DNA from: Rikenellaceae bacterium
Lineage (GTDB): Bacteria; Bacteroidota; Bacteroidia; Bacteroidales; UBA932
Direction: 5' to 3'
Assembly (NCBI GenBank): GCA_003542575.1
Contig: DPKJ01000005.1
Coordinates: 62,001 to 126,000 of the forward strand
Length of the DNA stretch: 64,000 nt
Both the position numbers and the translations under genes were made by a program. The notes under the pieces are model-generated. The model saw only the letters and a list, made by a program, of their open reading frames with translations, ran no database searches and was not told the origin of the DNA. How positions within the stretch are numbered: position 1 is the first letter of the stretch; each line of letters starts with the position of its first letter. Shown here one piece after another: positions 47,892 through 56,001 of the stretch.

Positions 47892-49244
47892 TTATTCTGT
47901 GTAATATTTGTAAAACAACGCAATCGATTCAATCCCTTTGTAGAATTGACTCAAAAGGTAACTTTCATTTGGAGAGTGTATAACATCTCTTTCAAGACCG
48001 AATCCCATAAGTAATGGATTAGCGTTAAGAATTTGCTGAAGGTCTGCAAGTACCGGAATACTTCCACCTCCGCGACTTGGAACTGGTTCTATGCCGTAAA
48101 CCTCACCTATTGCTCTGGATGCCGATTTATAAACGTTTGACGATATTGGGCAAAGGAATCCCTGACCACCGTGATGAGGTGTCACCTTAACCTTTACACC
48201 CTTTGGCGCAAGTGAGATGAAGTGCTCTTCAAATAGTTTGGCAATCTTCTTGTTATCCTGATTTGGAACGATTCTCATAGAAATTTTTGCGGTTGCTTTT
48301 GAAGGAAGTACTGTCTTTGCTCCCTCTCCTGTGTAACCACCCCAGATTCCGTTAACATCAAGGCAAGGGCGTATTCCTGTCCTCTCCATAGTAGTGTATC
48401 CCTCTTCACCTGTAACTGCATCTATATCAAGAAAATGTTTGAACTCCTCTTCATCGAATGGTGCTCTTCCCAGCATCTCTCTTTCAGCTTTGGTTAGTTC
48501 AACAACATCATCGTAGAAGCCTTTAACCGTTATTCTTCCCTTTTCGTCAATAAGTTTGTCTATCATTCCGCAGAGAACATTAACCGGGTTGGCAATAGCT
48601 CCTCCGTAGTGACCTGAGTGAAGGTCTTTATTTGGGCCGTTAACCTCTACCTCAAGGTATGCAAGACCTCTCATACCTACATTAATCGAAGGAATCTTCT
48701 CATCAATCATGGTTGTGTCAGAGACGAGAATATCGTCGCATGCCAGCATCTCTTTGTGTGCAATTGCCCACTCTGGAAGACTTGGAGAACCGATCTCCTC
48801 TTCACCGTCAATTATGAATTTGACATTACATTTCAGCTGATTTGTTTTAACCAGATATTCAAATGCTTTTACGTGCATAAATCCCTGACCTTTATCGTCG
48901 TTTGCACCTCTTGCATATATTGCACCGTCTCTGATTTGTGGTTCAAATGGAGGTGTTGTCCAAAGGTTGAGGGGGTCAGCAGGCTGTACATCATAGTGTG
49001 CGTAAACCAGAATTGTAGGTTTTGTTTTGTCAATAATTTTCTCTGCAAACACAACAGGATGCCCTTTGGTAGGATATATTTCTGCTCTGTCACAGCCGGC
49101 TGAGAGTAAAAGCTGAACGTACTTCTCCGCTGCTTTTTGCATATCAGGCTTATGATCTGCCATTGAGCTGATTGAGGGAATTCTTAAAAGTTCAAAGAGC
49201 TCCGAAAGGAATCTCTCATTGTTCTCCTGAATGTAATTTTTCAT
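47892..49244 (-). CDS. M20-family dipeptidase
   Basis: The 450-residue zinc peptidase is of the CNDP/PepV-like M20 group, cytosolic (no signal peptide). Metal ligands and catalytic residues are seen in VYAHYDVQPADPLNLW, ARGANDDKGQGFMHV, IDGEEEIGSPSLPE and, at the end, DVIHSPNESYLLSQ. The lid domain with GLAYLEVEVNGPNKDLHSGHYG lies in the middle. The usual substrates are dipeptides with broad specificity. Last gene of a minus run beginning at 53637, and its stop is next to the pheA promoter. Confidence 0.92.
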   Translation of the reverse strand: MKNYIQENNERFLSELFELLRIPSISSMADHKPDMQKAAEKYVQLLLSAGCDRAEIYPTKGHPVVFAEKIIDKTKPTILVYAHYDVQPADPLNLWTTPPFEPQIRDGAIYARGANDDKGQGFMHVKAFEYLVKTNQLKCNVKFIIDGEEEIGSPSLPEWAIAHKEMLACDDILVSDTTMIDEKIPSINVGMRGLAYLEVEVNGPNKDLHSGHYGGAIANPVNVLCGMIDKLIDEKGRITVKGFYDDVVELTKAEREMLGRAPFDEEEFKHFLDIDAVTGEEGYTTMERTGIRPCLDVNGIWGGYTGEGAKTVLPSKATAKISMRIVPNQDNKKIAKLFEEHFISLAPKGVKVKVTPHHGGQGFLCPISSNVYKSASRAIGEVYGIEPVPSRGGGSIPVLADLQQILNANPLLMGFGLERDVIHSPNESYLLSQFYKGIESIALFYKYYTE

Positions 49245-49270
49245 CTTTTATATATTTAGTTATTAATTAT

Positions 49271-49729
49271 TTACAGTGTGAATCTGACGGTAAGCCCAAA
49301 ATTATCAGACTTAAAACCTGCATTAGTAATTATCTGAACCTTTGGATTCCAGTCAAATGACAGTGCAATTGGTGCATTTGGAAACTTGTACTCTATACCA
49401 AGCATGCCGTCAATTGCCATTAAGAAGCCGCTCGAATCACCAACATAAATGCCTGCTGAGGCACCCGGACCAAAGTAGAATGAAAGCCCGTCAACATTGA
49501 TGTTTTTGTGAAACTGATAAATACCGGTAACCTTTATCTTCATATGGTCTTTATGCAGTATGTCAAGGTCCAGTATTCCCTCTATTGCGTTTCCCGGACT
49601 TATAAATTGCCTGTAACTTGCACCAACGCTTGAGCCCAGTCTGAGCCCAATTGCTCTTGTGTAATCCTGTGAAAAAGCCAGTGTGGCAATGCTCAGCATT
49701 AAAAAACTTATAAGTAATCTCTTTTTCAT
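49271..49729 (-). CDS. Small outer-membrane beta-barrel-like protein, unknown function
   Basis: Start at the ATG at 49729 (MKKRLLISFLMLSIATLAFS, a clear signal peptide), giving 152 residues. The frame extends to 49834, inside deoC, but that extension has no signal-like character. The mature part has alternating hydrophobic strands (AIGLRLGSSVGASYRQF, LSFYFGPGASAGIYVG) and ends in FGLTVRFTL, with the terminal aromatic/hydrophobic residue typical of outer-membrane barrels. No named family is recognised. Confidence 0.75.
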   Translation of the reverse strand: MKKRLLISFLMLSIATLAFSQDYTRAIGLRLGSSVGASYRQFISPGNAIEGILDLDILHKDHMKIKVTGIYQFHKNINVDGLSFYFGPGASAGIYVGDSSGFLMAIDGMLGIEYKFPNAPIALSFDWNPKVQIITNAGFKSDNFGLTVRFTL

Positions 49730-49769
49730 ATTTGTTATATTTTTAATGTTGCTCATTAATTTACAACAG

Positions 49770-50600
49770 TTAATAATAAGATATTGTTTGATTTTCAAGT
49801 TCTGATAAAATATTATTTGCAAGCCTGCTGGCACCCAATCTGAAGAGATTTGGGTTAAGCCAATCTTCCCCGAGAACAGAATCTACAATTGCGTAGTATA
49901 GAATTGCATCTTTTGGTGTTACTATTCCTCCCGCAGGTTTGAAACCTACCTTAATTCCTGTTTTATCATGAAAATCCTTAATTGCACAACACATAACAAA
50001 TGCGGCTTCAGGAGTGGCTGCAGGTTCTGTTTTTCCGGTTGATGTTTTTATAAAGTCTGCACCTGCTTCCATTGCAAGCATTGATGCCTTGTATATTTGC
50101 TCTGGATCATTCAGAGTACCTGATTCAAGTATAACTTTCAGATGGGCCTTTCCCGCAGCTTTTTTAATCTCCACTATCTCACCTGAGGCTTTATTGTAAT
50201 CTCCTCCCAGAAAGTGATTCAAAGACAAGACAATGTCTATTTCGTCTGCACCGGCATCGGAGGCCATTCTGCATTCACCACATTTAATCTCCAAAAAACT
50301 TTGAGAACTTGGGAAAACTCCGGCGACAACCGCAAGTTTCACATTTTTATCTTTCAATAAATCCCTTACTGTTTTTGTGAAATTGGGATAAACACAAATT
50401 GCAGCTACCTGAGGGTAGTTTGGAAATTGTTCTTTGAAACTGTTTACCTTTTGTACCATGGATTCAATCTTTGAAACAGTGTCGGTATGGTTTAAAGATG
50501 TCAGATCCATAAGTCCGATGCAGCGCGAAAGAGTCTCAGGCTTGTCCCATCTGCCCGTATTCGCTTTTATTGCTTCAAGTTCGTTAAAATTAAATTGCAT
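49770..50600 (-). CDS. deoC: Deoxyribose-phosphate aldolase
   Basis: Cleaves 2-deoxy-D-ribose 5-phosphate to acetaldehyde and glyceraldehyde 3-phosphate in deoxynucleoside breakdown. In the 276-residue class I aldolase the Schiff-base lysine lies in ADFIKTSTGK, preceded by HLKVILESGTL and the catalytic aspartate/lysine regions AGADEIDIVLSL and GIKVGFKPAGGI. Slightly longer than E. coli DeoC at the N terminus. dtd lies 15 bases upstream. Confidence 0.95.
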   Translation of the reverse strand: MQFNFNELEAIKANTGRWDKPETLSRCIGLMDLTSLNHTDTVSKIESMVQKVNSFKEQFPNYPQVAAICVYPNFTKTVRDLLKDKNVKLAVVAGVFPSSQSFLEIKCGECRMASDAGADEIDIVLSLNHFLGGDYNKASGEIVEIKKAAGKAHLKVILESGTLNDPEQIYKASMLAMEAGADFIKTSTGKTEPAATPEAAFVMCCAIKDFHDKTGIKVGFKPAGGIVTPKDAILYYAIVDSVLGEDWLNPNLFRLGASRLANNILSELENQTISYY

Positions 50601-50615
50601 ATTTATATTTAAAAT

Positions 50616-51071
50616 TTATTCATTTTCTTCTTTTGTGTCAATCCAGATTGTTACAGGACCGTCATTTACAAGCGACACCTTCATGTCAGCTCCAAAAATT
50701 CCGGTAGGACAATTCTTGCTTGTTTGGGCATTCATTGCAGAGATAAAACTTTCATAAAGTGGAATAGCTTTATCCGGCTTTGCTGCCTTAATATAGGAGG
50801 GTCTGTTGCCTTTTCTTGTAATTGCATGTAGTGTGAACTGACTTACAATTAAAATATCACCATTGGTATCTATAACAGATAGGTTCATTACCCCTGCCTC
50901 ATCATCAAATATACGAAGATTTGTGCATTTTCTTACCGCATAATCAATGTCAGAAAGGGTGTCTGACTCCTCAAATCCTACCAGGAGAAGCAATCCTTCT
51001 CCAATCTCACCTGTTTTTAATCCGTTTGAAATAACTGATGCAGATGTGACTCTCTGTATTAGAATTCTCAT
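50616..51071 (-). CDS. dtd: D-aminoacyl-tRNA deacylase
   Basis: Removes D-amino acids (and glycine) mis-attached to tRNA. The 151 residues are full length, with MRILIQRVTSASV at the N terminus, the active-site motifs LIVSQFTLHA (SQ motif) and NCPTGIFGADMKVSLVNDGPVT (GP motif near the end). It sits between the radical SAM gene (19-base gap) and deoC. Confidence 0.95.
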   Translation of the reverse strand: MRILIQRVTSASVISNGLKTGEIGEGLLLLVGFEESDTLSDIDYAVRKCTNLRIFDDEAGVMNLSVIDTNGDILIVSQFTLHAITRKGNRPSYIKAAKPDKAIPLYESFISAMNAQTSKNCPTGIFGADMKVSLVNDGPVTIWIDTKEENE

Positions 51072-51090
51072 ATTGATTTTGTTTTTATTG

Positions 51091-51867
51091 CTATCCGCTT
51101 ACCGAGATTTTAAAGCCGGAATTTCTCAGAGGGTTTACTATCAATTCCATCTCTTCAACCGTTACCTTTTGAAGATCTTTTGCAGGTGTATCCCTGTCAA
51201 TTGTATAAACCATTATCTCTCTTGGATTTATCCTTTTTACAACTTTGTACCAACCCTCAATCTCCTCTTTTGTGGTGTTGTCAATTTTAACTCCGTCGTA
51301 CTCTCCTCTAAGAAACATTGTCTGCAATACAAAAACTCCCTTAAGATCTTCCAGATCCTTTATCACCTTTTCGACAGAGTAGGGAAATTGGGGCCTGTCA
51401 ATAAGGTTGACTGTTTTGTCAAAAGCAGAGTCAATCTTTATGATTGCATTATCAACTCTCTTTATGGCCTCTTTTATTTTTGGTTTTGATAGCCCGGACC
51501 CATTTGTCAGTACAGAAACTTTTGCTTTTGGTACATAGAGGTCTCTTATCTCCAGTGTCAAATCAATTATCTCACTGAATGAGGGGTGCATTGTAGGCTC
51601 TCCATTTCCTGAAAAGGTTATGGTGTCTATATCTCCCAATGTTCTGTCATGGTTTGCAATTTTATTGAGAAGAGCCTCTCTTACCTGCAGAATTTCGGGA
51701 AGTTTGGTGTCTGATCTGCCGTCACTGTTAAAGCCGCATTCGCAGTAGATGCAGTCAAAATTGCAATATTTACCGAATCTCGGGAGCAGATTCACTCCCA
51801 GTGAAACTCCCAGTCTGCGGCTTTTTACCGGCCCGAATACTATTTCATTGAACAGAATCGTTGACAT
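51091..51867 (-). CDS. Radical SAM protein
   Basis: The 258-residue radical SAM enzyme has the 4Fe-4S/SAM motif CNFDCIYCECG (CxxxCxxC) near residue 36, then DTITFSGNGEPTMHPSF and VLTNGSGL strands of the half-barrel. It begins VFGPVKSRRLGVSLGVNLLP, a pattern shared with the COG0731-like group. The reaction is unknown. The gap to the amidohydrolase gene is 11 bases. Confidence 0.85.
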   Translation of the reverse strand: MSTILFNEIVFGPVKSRRLGVSLGVNLLPRFGKYCNFDCIYCECGFNSDGRSDTKLPEILQVREALLNKIANHDRTLGDIDTITFSGNGEPTMHPSFSEIIDLTLEIRDLYVPKAKVSVLTNGSGLSKPKIKEAIKRVDNAIIKIDSAFDKTVNLIDRPQFPYSVEKVIKDLEDLKGVFVLQTMFLRGEYDGVKIDNTTKEEIEGWYKVVKRINPREIMVYTIDRDTPAKDLQKVTVEEMELIVNPLRNSGFKISVSG

Positions 51868-51878
51868 ACATTTTAAAT

Positions 51879-53066
51879 TTAAGCAAGCCTTACTGATTTA
51901 CTCTTTTCTGTAAGTTTCATGGTGTTCCAGTCAATGTTATCAACCAAAACTATGCCAGGCCTCTTGCCTTTTTCCAAAGATCCGAATTTATCTTCAATCC
52001 CCAAAAAACGTGCACCATTAAATGAACTCCATTCTAATATTTCGCTCAGTGGAATCGTAGGGAAGAATCTATGAATGCAGTTTATTTCATCAACCATAGA
52101 TAATGTGTCATTGCTTGATAACGAGTCTGTTCCCAGAGTTATGGTTGTGTTGAGTCTTCTCAGTAGGTCAAGCGGAGGGAGTGCATCATGGATAAAGAGG
52201 TTTGACAGGGGGCAAACTGCCCAGTAGGGGTTTTGCAGCCTCTCTATTGCGCTCATGACACTCTGCTCATCGGTATAGGTGTTGTGAACAAGAAGTATGT
52301 TTTCTGTAATTTCACCCTTGATTTTTTTGATAGTATCAAGAAAATAGAGCAGGGATGGTGTACCGGTAACAGGTGGAGTGCTTAATCCTCTTGATTTGTA
52401 ATCATTGTACAGAGGACCGCTACCTTTCATAATCAGTTCTTCTTCTTCCCAACTCTCCTGATTGTGGTAAGATAGCCACCCTGCCTTAATGGCATCAGAT
52501 GAGGACTCCTTTAAAAGAGAAGGACTCATTGTGTAACATGAGTGTGGGGTTGGTGCTGCATCTATTCCAAACTCAGCGGCCAATCTTGTAAGTTCTCTTA
52601 CCGAAGACATGATTTCTGGCATGTCTGTCTCTTCACTGCCAAAAACTTCAAGGAAGGTTCTGGTGTACATTTTTGACCTTGATTTTGCATCAAAACTCTC
52701 TGAGCTGTTGCTTATATCTGCCATTGCAGAAACTCCTGAATTGTAAAGCATTTCCATCTCAGTAGCAATAGCCTCTGACCTGCCATTTTCGTTTGCTATA
52801 TAGCGGAGTTCTCTTATCTGGCTTATAAAGCCTGCCATACCGGTTTTTTTTGCAAAGTGACCTTTCAGGTGGGAGAGTTCAATATGGCAGTGAGAATTTA
52901 CAAATCCAGGTATAATTATACCGTTGTAAAATTCAGTACTTTCTGTCTCATCTTCCAATACTCCTATTTCGAGTATTGTGCCATCATTATCTAAGGTCAC
53001 CGTCCCTCTTTGGACCGGACTCTGTGAATTCAGAGGGAATATGTATTGTGCTGCGATTTTTCTCAT
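51879..53066 (-). CDS. Metal-dependent amidohydrolase/deaminase (possible aminofutalosine deaminase)
   Basis: The 395-residue amidohydrolase-superfamily enzyme is of the chlorohydrolase/deaminase type. Metal ligands lie in NSHCHIELSH, TPHSCYTMSP and LVHNTYTDE, and the aspartate in LGTDSLSSND. The HxELS pattern after the first His motif resembles aminofutalosine deaminase of the futalosine menaquinone route; MqnE of that route is encoded in this window at 29257-30312. S-adenosylhomocysteine or guanine deaminase remain alternatives. Its first 80 bases overlap the end of the DUF4296 gene in another frame. Confidence 0.72.
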   Translation of the reverse strand: MRKIAAQYIFPLNSQSPVQRGTVTLDNDGTILEIGVLEDETESTEFYNGIIIPGFVNSHCHIELSHLKGHFAKKTGMAGFISQIRELRYIANENGRSEAIATEMEMLYNSGVSAMADISNSSESFDAKSRSKMYTRTFLEVFGSEETDMPEIMSSVRELTRLAAEFGIDAAPTPHSCYTMSPSLLKESSSDAIKAGWLSYHNQESWEEEELIMKGSGPLYNDYKSRGLSTPPVTGTPSLLYFLDTIKKIKGEITENILLVHNTYTDEQSVMSAIERLQNPYWAVCPLSNLFIHDALPPLDLLRRLNTTITLGTDSLSSNDTLSMVDEINCIHRFFPTIPLSEILEWSSFNGARFLGIEDKFGSLEKGKRPGIVLVDNIDWNTMKLTEKSKSVRLA

Positions 53067-53637
53067 TTTTCAGAATCATTGTAAATTTTGTGGTGTCTTG
53101 TTTAAAGTTGTTAATCCACCACTTTGCCATAAGGGGCGTCTCAAAGATCTCAGACAAAGAATCTCCCGCCGAAATATTAAAACTGGGGTACCTCTCCGGA
53201 ACTAAAATCCACCTTAGGGCTCTCTCGCTTTTATTGTAGAGGATAATCTCACCTGCCCGGTCAATAATTTTTTTGAATGAAGCCGATTTTTTTTCTTCCA
53301 GACTCTTCATGTCAAGAAATGAAGAGATCTCCTTCTCCTGTTCTTCAAGTATTGCCTTTGCCTTGGTATAGAACTCCTTAAGTTTTGTGGGACGTGTTAT
53401 ATAAAAATCTATTGTTTTAGTGAACTGCTTTGAAGTATAGCCGTATTTGCTGAATACTGCCTCGTAAATTCGTGCAGTATCTGCCATTAAAACCATCTTG
53501 TAATCGGATGTCACATATCTGTCAGCCATATAGATGTCGGCAATGATCCCGGGCATATCCTTGGTGGGAATCAAATCTCCTGAACAGGAGAAAATGGATA
53601 GGGTAAAAAATGTCAACAAATATCGAATATGCTTCAT
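52987..53637 (-). CDS. DUF4296 lipoprotein
   Basis: 216 residues from the ATG at 53637 (MKHIRYLLTFFTLSIFSC, lipobox Cys near residue 18). The first half fits DUF4296 (DMPGIIADIYMADRYVTSDY, later FSKYGYTSKQFTKTIDFYIT), a Bacteroidota-specific family of exported helical proteins without known function. The second half is less conserved and ends inside the amidohydrolase gene. The promoter at 53658-53688 rules out the longer frame from 53658. First gene of the minus run down to 47892. Confidence 0.85.
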   Translation of the reverse strand: MKHIRYLLTFFTLSIFSCSGDLIPTKDMPGIIADIYMADRYVTSDYKMVLMADTARIYEAVFSKYGYTSKQFTKTIDFYITRPTKLKEFYTKAKAILEEQEKEISSFLDMKSLEEKKSASFKKIIDRAGEIILYNKSERALRWILVPERYPSFNISAGDSLSEIFETPLMAKWWINNFKQDTTKFTMILKNEKNRSTIHIPSEFTESGPKRDGDLR

Positions 53638-53657
53638 AGCTTTTCTAAAATGTCCCA

Positions 53658-53688
53658 CAAAGGTAATTTATTATTATTTTTGCCCAAA
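53658..53688 (-). promoter_or_regulatory. Promoter of the DUF4296-amidohydrolase-radical SAM run
   Basis: Minus strand TTTG (53685-53688), 19 bases, TACCTTTG (53658-53665): exact consensus. Start near 53651, 14 bases before the ATG. It overlaps the divergent purD -7 element. Confidence 0.8.
53675..53682 (+). promoter_or_regulatory. -7 element for purD
   Basis: TATTTTTG matches TAnnTTTG exactly, 10 bases before the purD ATG. The mRNA would have almost no leader. No TTTG is found 19-21 bases further upstream. Confidence 0.45.
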
Positions 53689-53692
53689 AAAG

Positions 53693-54964
53693 ATGAGAGT
53701 TCTGATTATCGGTTCCGGAGGCAGGGAACACGCAATTGCCTGGAAAATTTCTAAAAGTCCACTTTTAACAAAACTTTTCTGTGCTCCCGGTAATCCGGGT
53801 ACCTCTGCTGTTTCGGAGAATCTTCCAATTGATATCAAGGACTTTGAATCTATTAAAAAAGCAGCTATTGAGAATTCAATTGAGATGGTTGTTGTCGGTC
53901 CCGAAGATCCTCTGGTAAATGGCTTGAGAGATTATTTTGAATCTGATCCGCTGCTTAAAGAGGTAATCTTTATAGGACCAGGCTCCTGTGGAGCAAGACT
54001 TGAAGGAAGTAAAGACTATGCCAAGGCATTTATGCAGAGATGGGGAGTACCTACTGCCAAGTATAAATCATTTGATTCATCTTCGATTAATGAAGCTGAT
54101 GGATTTCTGGAATCACTGGAAGCTCCCTATGTGTTAAAGGCAGATGGGCTTGCAGCAGGAAAGGGTGTTCTGATAATTGACAACCTTCAAGAGGCAAAAT
54201 CGGAATTACGAGAGATTTTGTCAGGGAAATTCGGGAAAGCAGGCGATAGGGTTGTTATTGAAGAGTTTCTTAAAGGTATAGAATTATCGGTTTTTGTACT
54301 AACAGACGGAGATGATTATCTTATTCTTCCCGAAGCAAAAGATTACAAGAGAATTTGTGATGGTGACAAAGGACTTAACACCGGAGGCATGGGTGCAGTT
54401 TCGCCGGTACCTTTTGCAGATAAACTCTTTATGTCAAAAGTTGAGGAGAGAGTAATCAAGCCAACTGTTGAGGGACTAAAGAGAGAGTGCCCTGATTATA
54501 AGGGTTTTGTATTTATAGGACTTATGAATTGCGGAGGTTCTCCATATGTGATCGAGTACAATGTTAGAATGGGAGATCCTGAAACAGAGGCTGTGATACC
54601 AAGAATTAAAAGTGATTTACTTGCCCATTTTATTGCTCTGGGAAAGGGTGAGTTAGGCAAGGAGAAGATAGAAATATATAGCCATACAGCTCTTACTCTG
54701 GTTATGGTTTCAGGAGGTTACCCTCAGGAGTACCATAAAGGATATGAGATTACAGGTTTCGAGTCATTTAAGGGCGAAACTCTTTTCCATTCCGGAACAG
54801 CAGATAAAGAGGGTAAAGTTATTACAAACGGAGGTAGAGTTCTGGCTCTTACCGTAACCGAATCAGACATCATCAGGGGTAGGGAGAGGCTTTATAATCT
54901 TATTGAGCTGATTGATTTTAAGGACAAATACTACAGGAGGGATATAGGGCTTGACTTATTATGA
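53693..54964 (+). CDS. purD: Phosphoribosylamine--glycine ligase
   Basis: ATP-grasp enzyme that forms glycinamide ribonucleotide in purine synthesis. The 423 residues start at the ATG at 53693 (MRVLIIGSGGREHAIAWKI); the longer frame from 53534 lies antisense to the DUF4296 gene. Family motifs are VVGPEDPLVNGL, FIGPGSCGARLEGSK, KADGLAAGKGV, KDYKRICDGDKGLNTGGMGA and EYNVRMGDPETEAV. Its last codons overlap the next gene at ATGA. Confidence 0.97.
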   Translation: MRVLIIGSGGREHAIAWKISKSPLLTKLFCAPGNPGTSAVSENLPIDIKDFESIKKAAIENSIEMVVVGPEDPLVNGLRDYFESDPLLKEVIFIGPGSCGARLEGSKDYAKAFMQRWGVPTAKYKSFDSSSINEADGFLESLEAPYVLKADGLAAGKGVLIIDNLQEAKSELREILSGKFGKAGDRVVIEEFLKGIELSVFVLTDGDDYLILPEAKDYKRICDGDKGLNTGGMGAVSPVPFADKLFMSKVEERVIKPTVEGLKRECPDYKGFVFIGLMNCGGSPYVIEYNVRMGDPETEAVIPRIKSDLLAHFIALGKGELGKEKIEIYSHTALTLVMVSGGYPQEYHKGYEITGFESFKGETLFHSGTADKEGKVITNGGRVLALTVTESDIIRGRERLYNLIELIDFKDKYYRRDIGLDLL

Positions 54965-55947
54965 GAGGAACAGCAAGATACAGATTTGTTTACTCACCCA
55001 TCTTCCTGGGCTTGTATGTGATTCTGATGCTGGTCTCTTCGGTTAGACTGAATGTTTTAAATTTTGACAAATTAAAGCCGGAAACGCTTCCAATTCTATC
55101 GAAAATATTTAATACTGAGTCATTAACATCTGATTTATCAGCACTAATTGTTATAGGTCTAATTCTTTTGACATCAGCTCTTTTATTTTTTTTTAACAGC
55201 AGAGTATTTAATTGTGGCAATCCTTCATTAATAGCGCCATTAATGTTTATGATTTTTGTATTGACACCACCTTCTGCTCTTATCTTTACCGGGAGTATCG
55301 TTGCCGCTCCTCTGGTACTCACCTCAATTTACATATCGCTTTTTACAAAGGATAATGACAGGAACATTGTTTTTTCTGTTTTTCTGGTATCTGCAGCAAC
55401 CTTGTTTGACTTTCACCTTCTTGTAATTGTTCCGTTGGTCTTTTACTATTCGCTGCAATCAAGCTCCTTTGAGCTCAGAAACATTGTTATTGCTCTTCTT
55501 ATGCTTGCTTTACCTTATGTGTTTGCTTTATCTGCACGGCATCTCTTTTTTGGAGATTCCGGCATAATATTCGATGGAGTAGTTAATGATTTTAAGAGAA
55601 TTTCTGCCCCAGTCATAAGGGTAGACAGTGTTGCCGGAGGAATACTTATCCTCTCTTTTGTATTAATATTCTGGAGGTCAATAATTATGGTAGGAAAACT
55701 ATCCGGTACCTATAAAATTCTCAAATCGGCAGCTGTTTCCAGAAATATTTCTTTTTTAATAGTTTTGAGTGTTGTCTCTGTTTTATATCCTGCAGTACAG
55801 CCGGGCTTCTTCTTTCTGATTTCAATCCCATTTTCCCTGATAGTATCTGAATATGTAACCCATGAGTCAACCACTTCAAACAGACGGGTTGAATTTTTGG
55901 TATTACTTATATTAATAGCTATGAGCAGACTTTCTGTTTTAATATAG
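54961..55947 (+). CDS. Polytopic membrane protein, unknown function (DUF6427-like)
   Basis: The 328 residues contain about eight to ten hydrophobic segments and few charged residues, with no enzymatic motif. The length, topology and coupling after a biosynthetic gene recall Bacteroidota-specific DUF6427 membrane proteins, but I cannot confirm the family by eye. It overlaps the purD stop by 4 bases (ATGA), so it is translationally coupled to purD. Confidence 0.7.
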   Translation: MRGTARYRFVYSPIFLGLYVILMLVSSVRLNVLNFDKLKPETLPILSKIFNTESLTSDLSALIVIGLILLTSALLFFFNSRVFNCGNPSLIAPLMFMIFVLTPPSALIFTGSIVAAPLVLTSIYISLFTKDNDRNIVFSVFLVSAATLFDFHLLVIVPLVFYYSLQSSSFELRNIVIALLMLALPYVFALSARHLFFGDSGIIFDGVVNDFKRISAPVIRVDSVAGGILILSFVLIFWRSIIMVGKLSGTYKILKSAAVSRNISFLIVLSVVSVLYPAVQPGFFFLISIPFSLIVSEYVTHESTTSNRRVEFLVLLILIAMSRLSVLI

Positions 55948-55977
55948 AAAAACCGGCCTAAATTGCTTTAAGCCGGT
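55947..55977 (-). terminator. Terminator of the aminotransferase gene at 56002-57201
   Basis: On the minus strand ACCGGCTTAAA/TTTAGGCCGGT (one mismatch, loop GCAA) is followed by a T run. The same hairpin is preceded by A residues on the plus strand and may also end the purD transcript weakly. Confidence 0.55.
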
Positions 55978-56001
55978 AGTCTGTAATTTAAAAATTCAAT
56001 A

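Noticed and set aside
53534..53692. N-terminal extension of purD
   Set aside because: The 53 extra residues are antisense to the DUF4296 gene and lie upstream of the purD -7 element; PurD normally begins MRVLIIGSGGRE.
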